From Stenotrophomonas sp. SAU14A_NAIMI4_8 (GTDB taxonomy: Bacteria; Pseudomonadota; Gammaproteobacteria; Xanthomonadales; Xanthomonadaceae), in contig NZ_CP025999.1 in the NCBI RefSeq assembly GCF_003086695.1, forward strand, positions 2,521,680 to 2,585,679: a DNA stretch of 64,000 bases. The letters run 5' to 3'. A program made the translations under genes and the position numbers. The notes beneath the pieces are model-generated. The model was not told where the DNA came from, made no database searches, and was given only the letters and a program-made list of their open reading frames with translations. Shown piece after piece: positions 52,197 through 61,856 of this stretch. Each line of letters begins with the position of its first letter. Position 1 is the stretch's first letter.

Positions 52197-52811
52197 TCAG
52201 GGCTTGGGAATGCGCAGGGTCTTGCTGATCATCAGCGAACCGGACAGTGCGAACAACAGCACCATGGGGTGCAGCTGCCACGGGCCGATCTGCCACTGCC
52301 CGAACCAGATGTCCCGGCCGATGGCATCGGTGCCGGCGGCAATGGCCAGCACGATCACCAGCGCCAGGCTGGTGGGAATGGGCGTGCCCTCGAAGTACTT
52401 CACCTTGCCCTCGTCACCGGCCAGCGCCTCGGCGGTCACGTTGTAGCGGGCCAGGCGGCTGACGCCGCAGCAGACGAAATAGCTCAGTACCAGCCAGTCC
52501 CAGCCGCCCTGCATGCCACAGGCATAGGCCAGCGCCGCCGGCGCCACGCCGAAGGAGATCACGTCGGACAGCGAATCGAGTTCGCGGCCCAGGGTGGAAC
52601 TGGATTTGCGCCAGCGTGCGATGCGGCCATCCAGCGCGTCGAAGATGAAGGCCAGCGGGATCAGCGCCATGCCAAACAGCAGGTAGCCACGCTCGCCGTC
52701 CTGCAGGAAGCGCATCGCGGCAAACACCGCGCCGGTGCCGCAGAACGCATTGGCCAGGGTGAACCAATCGGCCAGCTGGAATTCGCGCAGCATCGAGAAA
52801 TGACGTTTCAT
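52197..52811 (-). CDS. pssA: CDP-diacylglycerol-serine O-phosphatidyltransferase
   Basis: 204 aa, several membrane helices. The CDP-alcohol phosphotransferase signature DG-x2-AR-x8-G-x3-D-x3-D is complete in DALDGRIARWRKSSSTLGRE followed by LDSLSD. The enzyme makes phosphatidylserine, the precursor of phosphatidylethanolamine. The family could also be phosphatidylcholine synthase, but length and spacing favour PssA. The gene lies 22 bases upstream of phaE on the same strand. Confidence 0.85.
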   Translation of the reverse strand: MKRHFSMLREFQLADWFTLANAFCGTGAVFAAMRFLQDGERGYLLFGMALIPLAFIFDALDGRIARWRKSSSTLGRELDSLSDVISFGVAPAALAYACGMQGGWDWLVLSYFVCCGVSRLARYNVTAEALAGDEGKVKYFEGTPIPTSLALVIVLAIAAGTDAIGRDIWFGQWQIGPWQLHPMVLLFALSGSLMISKTLRIPKP

Positions 52812-53157
52812 GGAATCTCACGGGGCATCAAGGGCCACAGGGTACCGCGACCACCGGCGCGGACAACAGCGCGGCGATGACCCGCCTTCACCCCGGCATC
52901 ACACGCACTCACCTGCGGTGAATTTTTCGCCACCCATCTTGACAGCCTAGGGGGGTGGCGCCTGCCATGGCTTATCCACAAAGTTGCCCACGCGTAATCC
53001 ACACCCGCTGTGGACAACCCGGTCGCAGAGGCTGCGACGCTGGCTATTTTCTCATCACCACGCTGCGGGGTTTTCCTACTTCCCAACCCGGGCGCGCAGC
53101 GCTATGGTCAACGGCGGACCCGCCGCCGCCACGTCCGAGTTCCCCCCTTGACGGACG
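52812..53157. other. Divergent intergenic region with DnaA-box cluster
   Basis: 346 bases between pssA and a methyltransferase gene. It holds a hairpin CGCCACCC / GGGTGGCG (about 52929-52961) enclosing TTGACA, and three DnaA-box-like 9-mers (see next entry). No gene seen. Confidence 0.5.
52972..53017 (+). promoter_or_regulatory. Three DnaA boxes in 46 bp
   Basis: TTATCCACA (perfect) at 52972-52980, TAATCCACA at 52995-53003 and TGTGGACAA (complement TTGTCCACA) at 53009-53017. Confidence 0.6.
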
Positions 53158-53808
53158 ATGTTGATGCTGGATGCACGTACGCTGGCCGCGCAGTTGCGGC
53201 AGCCCCATGGCGAGGCCGCGCTGGCCGTGGCCGAATCGATGAACCGCAGCAACGCGGCACTGAACCAGACCGCCATCGCCCTGCTGGCCGTTGCCGATCA
53301 CGAACAGGTGCTGGAAATCGGCCCCGGCAACGCGGCCTTCGTGCCGCTGCTGCTGCAGGCCCAGGGCAGCCGCTATCTGGGCATTGAACTGTCCACGGCC
53401 ATGGTCGAGGCCGGCAACCAGCGCCTGGCGTCGGCAGGGCTGGCCGGCCGCGCCGCGCTGCGCACGGGCGATGCCCACGCCTTGCCGGTCGCCGATGCCA
53501 GCATCGATGCCGCATTGGCGGTCAACACGCTGTACTTCTGGCCGGACCTGGCCCCGGTACTGACCGAGCTGGCCCGCGTGCTGCGCCGGGGTGGCCGCGT
53601 GTGCCTGGCCTTCGGCGATGCCGCCTTCATGCGCACCCTGCCCTTCACCGATGATTTCCACCTGCACGAACTGGACGCGGTGGAGCTGGCCCTGCGCGTG
53701 GCCGGGTTCAGTGTGTGCGGCTGGCGCGCGCACCGCGAGACGGCGGCCGGCAATGACGGGCAGACGCGGGACAAGTATTTCCACCTGCTGCTGGCCCAGC
53801 GCCGCTGA
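53158..53808 (+). CDS. Class I SAM-dependent methyltransferase
   Basis: 216 aa. Motif I EQVLEIGPGNAAFVPLLL, followed by LGIELSTAMVEAG (acidic residue binding the ribose), DAHALPVADASIDAALAVNTLYFW (motif II region) and LARVLRRGGRVCLAFG (post-II): a UbiE/MenG-like Methyltransf_11 protein. The substrate is unknown. It is divergent from pssA across the DnaA-box region and is followed by a SMAG repeat. Confidence 0.85.
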   Translation: MLMLDARTLAAQLRQPHGEAALAVAESMNRSNAALNQTAIALLAVADHEQVLEIGPGNAAFVPLLLQAQGSRYLGIELSTAMVEAGNQRLASAGLAGRAALRTGDAHALPVADASIDAALAVNTLYFWPDLAPVLTELARVLRRGGRVCLAFGDAAFMRTLPFTDDFHLHELDAVELALRVAGFSVCGWRAHRETAAGNDGQTRDKYFHLLLAQRR

Positions 53809-53832
53809 GCCACCCCCGCCGGTGTCAGATCG

Positions 53833-53855
53833 GTAGCGCCGGGCCATGCCCGGCG
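53833..53855 (+). repeat. SMAG repeat
   Basis: GTAG header and CGCCGGGC / GCCCGGCG hairpin between convergent genes. Confidence 0.85.
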
Positions 53856-53877
53856 AGCACTGCGGCGCGCGACCACC

Positions 53878-54366
53878 TCACAGCCGGCTGAACGACCAGC
53901 TCTGCATGCGCCCGTCGCGGTAGGGCATCACCCCGTGGAACGGCCGCGGGTCGGCATCGAACACCAGCGGCAGGAAGTTGCGGTCGCCTTCCCACATCGG
54001 CAGCGTGTCCAGCTTGTCCACGTCCACCCACTCCAGGGTGCCCTCGTGGTTGCCGCCGTGCGGGGTGCCCTCGAAGCTGTCGATCACGAACACAAAGCCG
54101 AACCAGTCCTCGCCGTGCTTGCCGAAGCCCGGCCAGCTGATGGTCCCGCGCAGGCGCATGGCGGTGCAGTCAATGCCCGCCTCTTCGGCGATCTCACGGC
54201 GCATGCCGGCGGCCACGTCTTCGCTGGGTTCGACCTTGCCGCCCAAACCGTTGTACTTGCCCAGGTGGTGGTCACCGGGCCGGGTATTGCGGTGGATCAT
54301 CAGCACCTGGCGGCGATCGGGCGAAAGCACATAGCCCAGGGTGGCGACGATCGGGGTATACGGCAT
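53878..54366 (-). CDS. Nudix hydrolase (MutT/NudG-like)
   Basis: 162 aa from ATG 54366. Nudix box complete: [20 protein letters not shown] followed by EAGI. The N-terminal [11 protein letters not shown] and the late [19 protein letters not shown] resemble 8-oxo-dGTPase (MTH1-like) proteins, so sanitising oxidised nucleotides is the likely role. It lies 41 bases downstream of the DUF1249 gene on the same strand. Confidence 0.85.
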   Translation of the reverse strand: MPYTPIVATLGYVLSPDRRQVLMIHRNTRPGDHHLGKYNGLGGKVEPSEDVAAGMRREIAEEAGIDCTAMRLRGTISWPGFGKHGEDWFGFVFVIDSFEGTPHGGNHEGTLEWVDVDKLDTLPMWEGDRNFLPLVFDADPRPFHGVMPYRDGRMQSWSFSRL

Positions 54367-54407
54367 GGGGCGGATCCGGCGGCGGGTCAGCCCACGATTA
54401 TGGCCGA

Positions 54408-54920
54408 TCAGCGCACCAGCGACAGGCGGCGCTCGGCCGAAACCGCTGCCGGGCCGTCCGGGTCGCGGCGCAGGGTGGCCACGCCATGGCCGCGCTCGGC
54501 CAGGTATTCCAGCCACTTGCCCAGGAAGGTGTTCATGCGCATGCGGTGGTTGATCAGCTCGGCCGGCGGCGGATACAGCCCCATAGTGTCCTGCCAGCGC
54601 CGGCCCACGTAGCAGTGGGTGGTCTCGGCCTGGCGGGCATCACGGTAAAGGCGCACATAGGCCGAGGGGTCCGGTTCGCCGGTCACCGGGTCGGCCAGGT
54701 CGTAGGTCAGGCGCAGCTCTACCGTGTAGCGGTGGCATTCGATCACGTCCAGGCGCACGTCCAGGCCGTCGCCCACCGAGGACACATAACTGCCAGCGGT
54801 CAGTTCGGCCGGCGCGAACAGGCGCACCAGGTGCCGGTAATTCTCGGCGTACAGCCCCATCAGCCAGCTCAGCCGGCTGAGGCGGGGAATGCGTTCGGTT
54901 CGGGGCGAGGCGTGGGCCAT
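54408..54920 (-). CDS. DUF1249 (YqiB-like) protein
   Basis: 170 aa. Characteristic N-terminus [22 protein letters not shown] and core [17 protein letters not shown], with [17 protein letters not shown], all recognised from the conserved proteobacterial DUF1249/YqiB family, which in enterobacteria is found next to nudF and cpdA. Here too a Nudix gene is its neighbour. Function unknown. Confidence 0.8.
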   Translation of the reverse strand: MAHASPRTERIPRLSRLSWLMGLYAENYRHLVRLFAPAELTAGSYVSSVGDGLDVRLDVIECHRYTVELRLTYDLADPVTGEPDPSAYVRLYRDARQAETTHCYVGRRWQDTMGLYPPPAELINHRMRMNTFLGKWLEYLAERGHGVATLRRDPDGPAAVSAERRLSLVR

Positions 54921-54992
54921 GGGTCGATCCTACACGTTGGCCATACAACGTGGGGGCACGATGGCCCCGGCCAAAGGGGGCGGTTCAACCAC

Positions 54993-55015
54993 CGCCGGGC
55001 ATGGCCCGGCGCTAC
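54993..55015 (-). repeat. SMAG repeat
   Basis: CGCCGGGC/GCCCGGCG hairpin, GTAG header on the - strand, between the DUF1249 and ppsR genes. Confidence 0.85.
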
Positions 55016-55031
55016 CGGGCGCATCCGTCGG

Positions 55032-55853
55032 TCAGTACAGCTCGCGCTGCAGCCCCAGCGTGGCCAGCACCTTGCTGGAAATCTCCTCGATCGAGGTATG
55101 GGTGGTGCTCAGGGTCGGGATCCGCTCCATCTGGAACATCACCTCGGCCGCGGCCACCTCGCGCTTGCAGGTTTCCAGGTTGGCGTAGCGCGAATTCGGC
55201 CGACGTTCCTGGCGGATCTGCTGCAGGCGGTCCGGGTCGATGGTCAGGCCGAACAGCTTGCGCCGGTAGTTGCGCAGGCGCGGCGGCAGGCGGTCGCTTT
55301 CCAGGTCCTCGTCGGTGAGCGGGTAATTGGCCGCGCGCACCCCGTAATGCAGGGCCAGGTAGATGCAGGTGGGGGTCTTGCCAGCCCGCGACACCGCCAC
55401 CAGGATCACGTCGGCATCGTCATAGTTCACCGCGATCCCATCATCGTGGGTCAGGGCGAAGTTCATCGCATTGATGCGGCGGTGGTAGGTGTCGAAGTCG
55501 ACCATGCCGTGGGCCTGGCCGACCCGGGCCAGGCGCGGGCTGGCCAGTTCCCGCTCCAGCGGCTCGATGAACGGGGCGAACACATCCAGCATCAGCGCCC
55601 CGCTTTCGGCCAGGATCAGGCTCAGGCTCTGGTCCACGCAACTGTTCACCACGATCGGCCGAACCTGGTAGCGCTCCCCCGCCGCATGGATCCGGGCACA
55701 GGCTTCACGCGCTTTTTCGGGGTCATCGACAAAAGACATTCGGTCGGTAATGAAGCTGAACCCGGTGAACTGGGTGAGCAGGCTATGCCCAATGGTTTCA
55801 GCGGTGATACCGGTTCCATCGGAAACGTAGAACACCGGTCGGATGGTCGACAT
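55032..55853 (-). CDS. ppsR: PpsR, PEP synthase regulatory kinase/pyrophosphorylase
   Basis: 273 aa, the usual DUF299 length. N-terminus [24 protein letters not shown] and P-loop-like [31 protein letters not shown] are diagnostic. It inactivates PEP synthase by ADP-dependent threonine phosphorylation and reactivates it by phosphorolysis. It is divergent from ppsA, its substrate, across 144 bases. Confidence 0.95.
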   Translation of the reverse strand: MSTIRPVFYVSDGTGITAETIGHSLLTQFTGFSFITDRMSFVDDPEKAREACARIHAAGERYQVRPIVVNSCVDQSLSLILAESGALMLDVFAPFIEPLERELASPRLARVGQAHGMVDFDTYHRRINAMNFALTHDDGIAVNYDDADVILVAVSRAGKTPTCIYLALHYGVRAANYPLTDEDLESDRLPPRLRNYRRKLFGLTIDPDRLQQIRQERRPNSRYANLETCKREVAAAEVMFQMERIPTLSTTHTSIEEISSKVLATLGLQRELY

Positions 55854-55997
55854 GCGCGCTTTTACCCCCTACGAAGCTTAAAAGGGCCGCCAGCACAAGC
55901 TTGTGCCGACGGTGGTCTGCCCGGCATCATATCGACTTCTTCCTACGGACGCGGCCACTCAGCCCGCCTCGGGCGATGGCCAAACGGAGCATCGCGC

Positions 55998-58376
55998 TTG
56001 AACGAGAACATCCTGTGGTTGCACGAACTGCGTCTGGCCGATCTGGCCCGCGTGGGCGGCAAGAATTCCTCGCTGGGCGAGATGATCGGCAACCTGGCCG
56101 GTCTGGGCGTCTCCGTTCCCGGAGGCTATGCGACCACGTCTGAAGCCTTCAAGGACTTCATCGCACACAACGACCTGTCCAAGCGCATCTTCGACAAGCT
56201 GGCCACGCTGGACGTCGAAGACGTGACCGCGCTGACCGCGGCCGGCAAGGAGATCCGCAGCTGGGTGATCGATGCGCCGCTGCAGCCGCAGCTGGACCAG
56301 GACATCCGCAGTGCCTACGCCAAGCTGAGCGCCGACAACGGCGGCGGCGACGTGGCCGTGGCCGTGCGCTCCTCGGCCACCGCCGAAGATCTGCCCGATG
56401 CCTCCTTCGCCGGCCAGCAGGAAACCTTCCTCAACGTGACCGGTGCCGACGATGTCGTGCACAAGGTCAAGGAAGTGTTCGCCTCGCTGTACAACGACCG
56501 CGCCATCGCCTACCGCGTGCACCACGGCTTCAAGCACGAAGACGTGTTCCTGTCCGCCGGCGTGCAGCTGATGGTGCGTTCGGGCGTCGGTTCCTCCGGC
56601 GTGCTGTTCACCCTGGACACCGAATCGGGCTTCCGTGACGTGGTCTTCGTCACCTCCTCGTTCGGCCTGGGCGAAATGGTCGTGCAGGGCGCGGTGAACC
56701 CGGACGAGTTCTACGTCTACAAGCCCACCCTGCAGGCCGGCAAGCCGGCGATCCTGCGCCGCTCGCTGGGCAGCAAGGCGATCCGCATGGTGTATTCGGA
56801 CGTGCCCGGTGAGCGCGTCAAGATCGAAGACACCCCGGCCGAACTGCGCAGCACCTTCTCCATCAGCGACGAGGACGTGCAGGAACTGTCCAAGCAGGCG
56901 CTGGTGATCGAAAAGCACTACGGCCGCCCGATGGATATCGAGTGGGCCAAGGACGGTGTCAGCGGCAAGCTGTTCATCGTGCAGGCACGCCCGGAAACGG
57001 TGAAGTCGCGCAGCCACGCCACCCAGATCGAGCGCTTCGCGCTGACCGAAAAGGGCGGCAACGTGCTGGCTGAAGGTCGCGCCGTCGGTGCCAAGATCGG
57101 CTCGGGCGTGGCCCGCGTGGTCAAGACCCTGGACGACATGAACCGCGTGCAGCCCGGCGACGTGCTGATCGCCGACATGACCGACCCGGATTGGGAACCG
57201 GTGATGAAGCGCGCCTCGGCCATCGTCACCAACCGCGGCGGCCGCACCTGCCACGCCGCCATCATCGCCCGCGAACTGGGCGTGCCGGCCGTGGTCGGTT
57301 CGGGCAATGCGACCAAGGTCATCGAAGATGGCCAGCCGGTCACCGTCAGCTGCGCTGAAGGCGATACCGGCTTCATCTACGAAGGCCAGCTGAAGTTCGA
57401 GCGCACCACCACCGACCTGGGCAACATGCCGGCGGCGCCGCTGAAGATCATGATGAACGTGGCCAACCCGGAACGTGCCTTCGACTTCGGCCAGCTGCCG
57501 AACGCCGGCATCGGCCTGGCCCGCCTGGAAATGATCATCGCCAGCCACATCGGCATCCACCCGAACGCGCTGCTGGAATACGACCGCCAGGATGCGGCCA
57601 CCAAGAAGAAGATCGACGAGAAGATCGCCGGCTACGGTGATCCGGTCAGCTTCTACGTGAACCGCCTGGCCGAAGGCATCGCCACCCTCACCGCCTCGGT
57701 AGCACCGAACCCGGTGATCGTGCGCCTGTCGGACTTCAAGTCCAACGAGTACGCCAACCTGGTCGGCGGCAGCAACTACGAGCCGCACGAAGAGAACCCG
57801 ATGATCGGCTTCCGCGGCGCCAGCCGTTACGTCGATCCGAGCTTTGCCGCCGCCTTCGCGCTGGAATGCCAGGCCGTGCTGCGCGTGCGCAACGAAATGG
57901 GCCTGGACAACCTGTGGGTCATGATTCCGTTCGTGCGCACCCTGGAAGAAGGCCGCAAGGTGGTCGAGGTTCTGGCCCAGAACGGTCTGAAGCAGGGCGA
58001 GAACGGCCTGAAGATCATCATGATGTGCGAAGTGCCGTCCAACGCACTGCTGGCCGATGAGTTCCTGGAAATCTTCGATGGCTTCTCGATCGGTTCCAAC
58101 GATCTGACCCAGCTCACCCTGGGCCTGGACCGCGATTCGTCCATCGTTGCGCACCTGTTCGACGAACGTAACCCGGCGGTGAAGAAGCTGCTGTCGATGG
58201 CCATCAAGTCGGCGCGTGCCAAGGGCAAGTACGTCGGCATCTGCGGCCAGGGCCCGTCCGACCATCCGGATCTGGCCGAATGGCTGATGCAGGAAGGCAT
58301 CGAGTCGGTGTCACTGAACCCGGACACCGTGGTCGACACTTGGCTGCGCCTGGCCAAGCTGAAGGCCAACGGCTGA
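55998..58376 (+). CDS. ppsA: Phosphoenolpyruvate synthase
   Basis: 792 aa from a TTG start at 55998 (GGAGC nine bases before it); this gives exactly the length of E. coli PpsA and begins [22 protein letters not shown]. The open frame continues upstream for 500 codons, antisense to ppsR, but that extension has no meaning. Order: ATP-grasp N-terminal domain ([29 protein letters not shown]), mobile domain with catalytic His in [21 protein letters not shown], and the C-terminal PEP/pyruvate barrel ([32 protein letters not shown]). It converts pyruvate and ATP to PEP, AMP and phosphate for gluconeogenesis. Confidence 0.95.
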   Translation: MNENILWLHELRLADLARVGGKNSSLGEMIGNLAGLGVSVPGGYATTSEAFKDFIAHNDLSKRIFDKLATLDVEDVTALTAAGKEIRSWVIDAPLQPQLDQDIRSAYAKLSADNGGGDVAVAVRSSATAEDLPDASFAGQQETFLNVTGADDVVHKVKEVFASLYNDRAIAYRVHHGFKHEDVFLSAGVQLMVRSGVGSSGVLFTLDTESGFRDVVFVTSSFGLGEMVVQGAVNPDEFYVYKPTLQAGKPAILRRSLGSKAIRMVYSDVPGERVKIEDTPAELRSTFSISDEDVQELSKQALVIEKHYGRPMDIEWAKDGVSGKLFIVQARPETVKSRSHATQIERFALTEKGGNVLAEGRAVGAKIGSGVARVVKTLDDMNRVQPGDVLIADMTDPDWEPVMKRASAIVTNRGGRTCHAAIIARELGVPAVVGSGNATKVIEDGQPVTVSCAEGDTGFIYEGQLKFERTTTDLGNMPAAPLKIMMNVANPERAFDFGQLPNAGIGLARLEMIIASHIGIHPNALLEYDRQDAATKKKIDEKIAGYGDPVSFYVNRLAEGIATLTASVAPNPVIVRLSDFKSNEYANLVGGSNYEPHEENPMIGFRGASRYVDPSFAAAFALECQAVLRVRNEMGLDNLWVMIPFVRTLEEGRKVVEVLAQNGLKQGENGLKIIMMCEVPSNALLADEFLEIFDGFSIGSNDLTQLTLGLDRDSSIVAHLFDERNPAVKKLLSMAIKSARAKGKYVGICGQGPSDHPDLAEWLMQEGIESVSLNPDTVVDTWLRLAKLKANG

Positions 58377-58438
58377 TGCCGTAGTGGCATGGGCTGACGT
58401 CGTGTTCATCGGCGCCAGCCCATACTGGCAGCACATGC

Positions 58439-58460
58439 AAACCCCGCTACTGCGGGGTTT
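58439..58460 (+). terminator. Terminator after ppsA
   Basis: AAACCCCGC-TACT-GCGGGGTTT stem followed by GTTGTTT. Confidence 0.85.
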
Positions 58461-58511
58461 GTTGTTTCTGGCGTGCGCGCACGCCGTTGCCGTCCCTGCC
58501 AAGGAGCCCCC

Positions 58512-59405
58512 ATGACCGCCACTGCCCCACCCGCCCCCGCCACTGCGTCCTGGTTCCACTCGCTGGACTGGGAGCGCCTGCTGGAAACGTACGGGGTGCC
58601 GCTGCTGGCCGCCATCGTGGTGCTGTTGATCGGCATGTGGCTGGCCCGCCGCCTGTCCAACGCGATGCCGCGCGCCACCGCGCGCATGGGCGTGGACCCG
58701 ATGCTGGGCAGCTTCCTGCGCAACGTGGTCTACGCCGCCTCGCTGGTGATCGTGGTGATCCTGGCCATCGGCACATTGGGGGTGCAGATCACCCCGCTGC
58801 TGGCCGTGCTCGGCACCGCCGGCCTGGCCGTCGGCCTGGCATTGAAGGATTCGCTGTCGAACATCGCCTCCGGGGTGATGCTGGTGACCCTGCGCCCGTT
58901 CCGCGTGGGTGACGTGGTCACCGTGGCCGGGCAGACCGGCACCGTGCGCGAAGTGCGCATCTTCCAGACCGTCATCACCGGCACCGACAACCAGCACACC
59001 ACCATTCCCAACACGCTGATCACCGCCGCGCCGATCATCAACCTGACCGCCGAACCTACCCGCCGCGTGGAGCTGGTGGTGGGCATCGGCTACGAGGACA
59101 ACATCCAGCAGGCGCGCGACACTGCATTGGCGCTGATGAAGGCCGACCCGCGCGTGCTGGCCACGCCCGAACCGGACGTGGTGGTGTACGAACTGGGCGC
59201 CCATGCCATCAACCTGGGCATACGCTGCTACGTGAAGTCGGCCGACCACTTCGGCACCAAGGTCACGCTGCTGGAGCAGATCAAGCTGGGCTACGACAAG
59301 GCCGGCATCAATATTCCCTACCCGCAGCAGGACATGCACCTGTACCTGCACGGCAAGGACGGCGGCGTGCTGGAAGCCGACGCGCTGGTGCGCGACAAGC
59401 CCTGA
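58512..59405 (+). CDS. Small-conductance mechanosensitive channel (MscS family)
   Basis: 297 aa from ATG 58512 with AAGGAG nine bases upstream. Three membrane helices; the pore-lining TM3 is LAVLGTAGLAVGLALKDSLSNIASGVML, then the MscS beta domain (PFRVGDVVTVAGQTGTVREVRIFQTVITG) and alpha/beta vestibule domain (LVVGIGYEDNIQQARDTAL). It releases solutes on hypo-osmotic shock. Stand-alone gene followed by two SMAG repeats. Confidence 0.93.
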   Translation: MTATAPPAPATASWFHSLDWERLLETYGVPLLAAIVVLLIGMWLARRLSNAMPRATARMGVDPMLGSFLRNVVYAASLVIVVILAIGTLGVQITPLLAVLGTAGLAVGLALKDSLSNIASGVMLVTLRPFRVGDVVTVAGQTGTVREVRIFQTVITGTDNQHTTIPNTLITAAPIINLTAEPTRRVELVVGIGYEDNIQQARDTALALMKADPRVLATPEPDVVVYELGAHAINLGIRCYVKSADHFGTKVTLLEQIKLGYDKAGINIPYPQQDMHLYLHGKDGGVLEADALVRDKP

Positions 59406-59410
59406 TCGGC

Positions 59411-59467
59411 AGTGCCGACCAACGGTCGGCACCTACCGGCATCGGTAGCGCCGGGCCATACCCGGCG
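59411..59467. repeat. Two SMAG repeats
   Basis: Inverted GTGCCGACC/GGTCGGCAC copy at 59411-59436 (header CTAC on this strand) and a direct GTAG copy at 59445-59467 with one changed loop base. Confidence 0.8.
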
Positions 59468-59476
59468 GATGCGGAT

Positions 59477-60592
59477 TCAGGCCTCGACGACCTCGTCCAG
59501 CACCGGGTAGTCGGTGTAGCCGGTCGCTCCGCCACCGAAGTAGGTCGCGCGGTCCGGTGCGTTCAACGCCGCCCCGGTACGCAGCCGCTCGGGCAGGTCC
59601 GGGTTGGCAATGAACGGCCTGCCGAACCCGATCAGATCGGCCCAGCCCTCGGCCAGCGCCTGTTCGGCGCGCTCGGCACTGTACTTGCCGGCATAGATCA
59701 GCGTGCCCGGGTACACCATCCGCAGCGCCTGCTTGAACGCCACCGGCATCTCCGGTGCGTCTTCCCAGTCGGCCTCGGCAATGTGCGCGTAGCCCACACC
59801 CAGCTGGCCCAGCAGGTGCGCAGCGGCCAGATAGGTCGCCTGCGGCGTGTCATCCACCGCACCCTGCAGGGTGGTCAGCGGCGCCAGCCGCACGCCCACG
59901 CGATCACCACCGGCCACCGCCACCACCGCCTGCACCACCTCGCGCAGGAAGCGCAGGCGGTTCTGCAGCGCGCCACCGTAGCCATCGGTGCGCTGGTTGG
60001 CCTGCGAATCGATGAACTGGTTGATCAGGTAGCCATTGGCGCCATGCAGCTCCACGCCATCGAATCCGGCGGCCAGCGCATTACGGGTGGCCTGGGCGTA
60101 ATCGGCGATGATGCCGGGAATCTCGTCCTCGGCCAGCGCGCGCGGCATCGAGTGCTGCAGCATCTCGCCCACGCCGGCGTCCGGGCCGGCACCGGTCGGG
60201 TCCACGAACACCTTCACGCCCTCGGCCCGCAGCGCCGACGAAGACACCGGCGCGGCGCCGTCGGGTTGCAGGGCCACGTGCGAAACGCGGCCCACATGCC
60301 ACAGCTGCGCGTAGATGCGGCCACCGGCGGCGTGCACCGCGTCGGTCACCTGCCGCCAGCCCTGCACCTGCTCGGCGCTGTGGATGCCCGGCGTCCACGC
60401 ATAGCCCTGGCCCTGCGGGCTGATCTGCGTGCCTTCGCTCACGATCAGCCCCGCGCTGGCACGCTGCGCGTAGTACTGCGCCATCTGCGCGGTGGCGACA
60501 TTGCCAGCCGCCGCCCGCGAGCGGGTCATCGGCGGCATCACGATACGGTTGGGCAGGCGCAACGGGCCCAGGCGGTAGGGGGTGAACAACAT
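59477..60592 (-). CDS. Old Yellow Enzyme-family NADH:flavin oxidoreductase
   Basis: 371 aa from ATG 60592 (MLFTPYRLGPLRLPNRIVMPPMTRSR split). FMN-binding TIM barrel: RIYAQLWHVGRVSHVALQPDG with active-site Trp/His region, FDGVELHGANGYLINQFID (His-Asn pair binding the substrate carbonyl is HGANGY), NQRTDGYGGALQNRLRFL and GWADLIGFGRPFIANPDLPERL. NemA/OYE enzymes reduce activated alkenes such as N-ethylmaleimide, nitro esters and quinones. No adjacent TetR or NemR regulator is seen. Confidence 0.92.
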   Translation of the reverse strand: MLFTPYRLGPLRLPNRIVMPPMTRSRAAAGNVATAQMAQYYAQRASAGLIVSEGTQISPQGQGYAWTPGIHSAEQVQGWRQVTDAVHAAGGRIYAQLWHVGRVSHVALQPDGAAPVSSSALRAEGVKVFVDPTGAGPDAGVGEMLQHSMPRALAEDEIPGIIADYAQATRNALAAGFDGVELHGANGYLINQFIDSQANQRTDGYGGALQNRLRFLREVVQAVVAVAGGDRVGVRLAPLTTLQGAVDDTPQATYLAAAHLLGQLGVGYAHIAEADWEDAPEMPVAFKQALRMVYPGTLIYAGKYSAERAEQALAEGWADLIGFGRPFIANPDLPERLRTGAALNAPDRATYFGGGATGYTDYPVLDEVVEA

Positions 60593-60697
60593 GGCAGCAT
60601 CTCGTGCGGGGGACTGCCCACAAGAGTGGGGGTACCGCGCACGGCGCAACAGACGCAGTCTGGCAAAACAGTTGTGCCGCTCAGGCAAGGATGAACG

Positions 60698-60785
60698 GTA
60701 GAGTCGACCGTTGGTCGACTATCGCGCGCAGCGCGGGCTTTCAGGACCGGTCGGCCAAAAGCAGTCGACCAACGGTCGACTCTAC
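60698..60785. repeat. Facing SMAG pair
   Basis: GTAG-headed AGTCGACCGTTGGTCGACT at 60698-60720 and its inverted copy at 60763-60785; between them a GCGCGC-type hairpin. Confidence 0.85.
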
Positions 60786-60845
60786 CGTCAACGCTGCGCG
60801 GATACAGCGGGCAAGGATGAAGGCCGCCCCCGCGGTGCTGCACGG

Positions 60846-61718
60846 TTACAGCGTCGGCTCGATCAACGCCCCGCCATGGGCAATGCGGTCGTAGCACGCG
60901 CGCACCACATCTTCGCCGTACTTCAGCTCCAGTCGGCGCACGATGAAATGGCCGCGCGCCATGTCCTGGTAGTAGTCGGTGAACATCGTATTGAGCGTCG
61001 CACCCGCCGCGGCGCCGACAATCGGCACCGCCTGCGCGGCGAACTTTTCAGTCACCACCACGCCGAAGCGGGCCGCCACTTTCTCCACCAGCTTGGCCAG
61101 CAGCTTGCCAGCTTCCTTCGGTGCCACGCCCAGGGTCAGGTCGCGCCCGGTCACCACGCGCCCAGCAAGTTCGGCCGACAGATGCCGCATCACATCGGTG
61201 GTGAAGCCGCGCGCCAGGTAATAGCCGGTTTCGCTGGCATCGTCACGCGGCGAATTGCCGCCCAGTGCGAACACCTCCAGGCAGGCCTGGCGCGTGCTGA
61301 ACTGCGACAGGTCGAAGCCTTCGCTGCGGGCGACATCGGCCACCGCGCGCATCATGATCGTTGTCGACACCGGCAGTTCGATGAACAGCGCGGCGAAGCC
61401 GAACGCACCACCCACCGCGCCGGACGTGGCCGCGGCCAGCTTGTGCCAGCGCGTAGACGCGGATTTGCCCGGCGTGTTGCCCATGCTCCACAACGCCGCC
61501 TGCGCGGACTTGGACAAGGCGGCCTGCACGGCGCCATGGATGCGCCCAGACACCGCGGTCGGCAACGCCTTCACCGCAAATTCCAGCGGCGTGCCCACCA
61601 GGTTGGCCATGCGCGCAGTGATCGTAGGCGCCTCCAGCAGGGCGACCGCCCGCTGCAGGTCGCCCCAGTCCTGGGCATCGTGGGCAATATCGCGCGGCAG
61701 CAGGATCGGCTCGTTCAT
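60846..61718 (-). CDS. EcsC-family protein
   Basis: 290 aa (MNEPILLPRDIAHDAQDWGD; an ATG 12 bases earlier is possible). Matches the EcsC pattern: LVGTPLEFAVKALP, AAATSGAVGGAFGFAALFIELPVSTTIMMRAVADVARSEG split over two conserved stretches, and QAVPIVGAAAGATLNTMFTDYYQDMARGHF near the C-terminus with amphipathic glycine-rich helices. Despite its name the family is not an ABC transporter part; its function is not established. Isolated gene. Confidence 0.85.
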   Translation of the reverse strand: MNEPILLPRDIAHDAQDWGDLQRAVALLEAPTITARMANLVGTPLEFAVKALPTAVSGRIHGAVQAALSKSAQAALWSMGNTPGKSASTRWHKLAAATSGAVGGAFGFAALFIELPVSTTIMMRAVADVARSEGFDLSQFSTRQACLEVFALGGNSPRDDASETGYYLARGFTTDVMRHLSAELAGRVVTGRDLTLGVAPKEAGKLLAKLVEKVAARFGVVVTEKFAAQAVPIVGAAAGATLNTMFTDYYQDMARGHFIVRRLELKYGEDVVRACYDRIAHGGALIEPTL

Positions 61719-61780
61719 GGGGCCGATCATAGCGCCGGGAAGTTGAACGGATCGTCGCGGACACGCGGCCCGGCGTTACT

Positions 61781-61850
61781 GGGGGCAGAGCCCTTTCCGC
61801 TGGAAAGGGATCCGACCCCGGGAATGGGTAGCGCCGGGCCATGCCCGGCC
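61781..61850. repeat. GGGGNCAGA-type hairpin plus SMAG repeat
   Basis: 61781-61819: outer arms GGGGGCAGA/TCCGACCCC around CCCTTTCC/GGAAAGGG. A related hairpin lies at 63371-63411. At 61828-61850 is a GTAG SMAG copy. Confidence 0.75.
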
Positions 61851-61856
61851 ACCTGC

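Noticed and set aside
52972..53017. Chromosomal replication origin
   Set aside because: Only three boxes, no AT-rich unwinding region and no dnaA, dnaN, gyrB or rpmH nearby.
54486..55997. A 504-codon upstream extension of ppsA
   Set aside because: Runs antisense through DUF1249 and ppsR; PpsA length and N-terminus fit the TTG at 55998.
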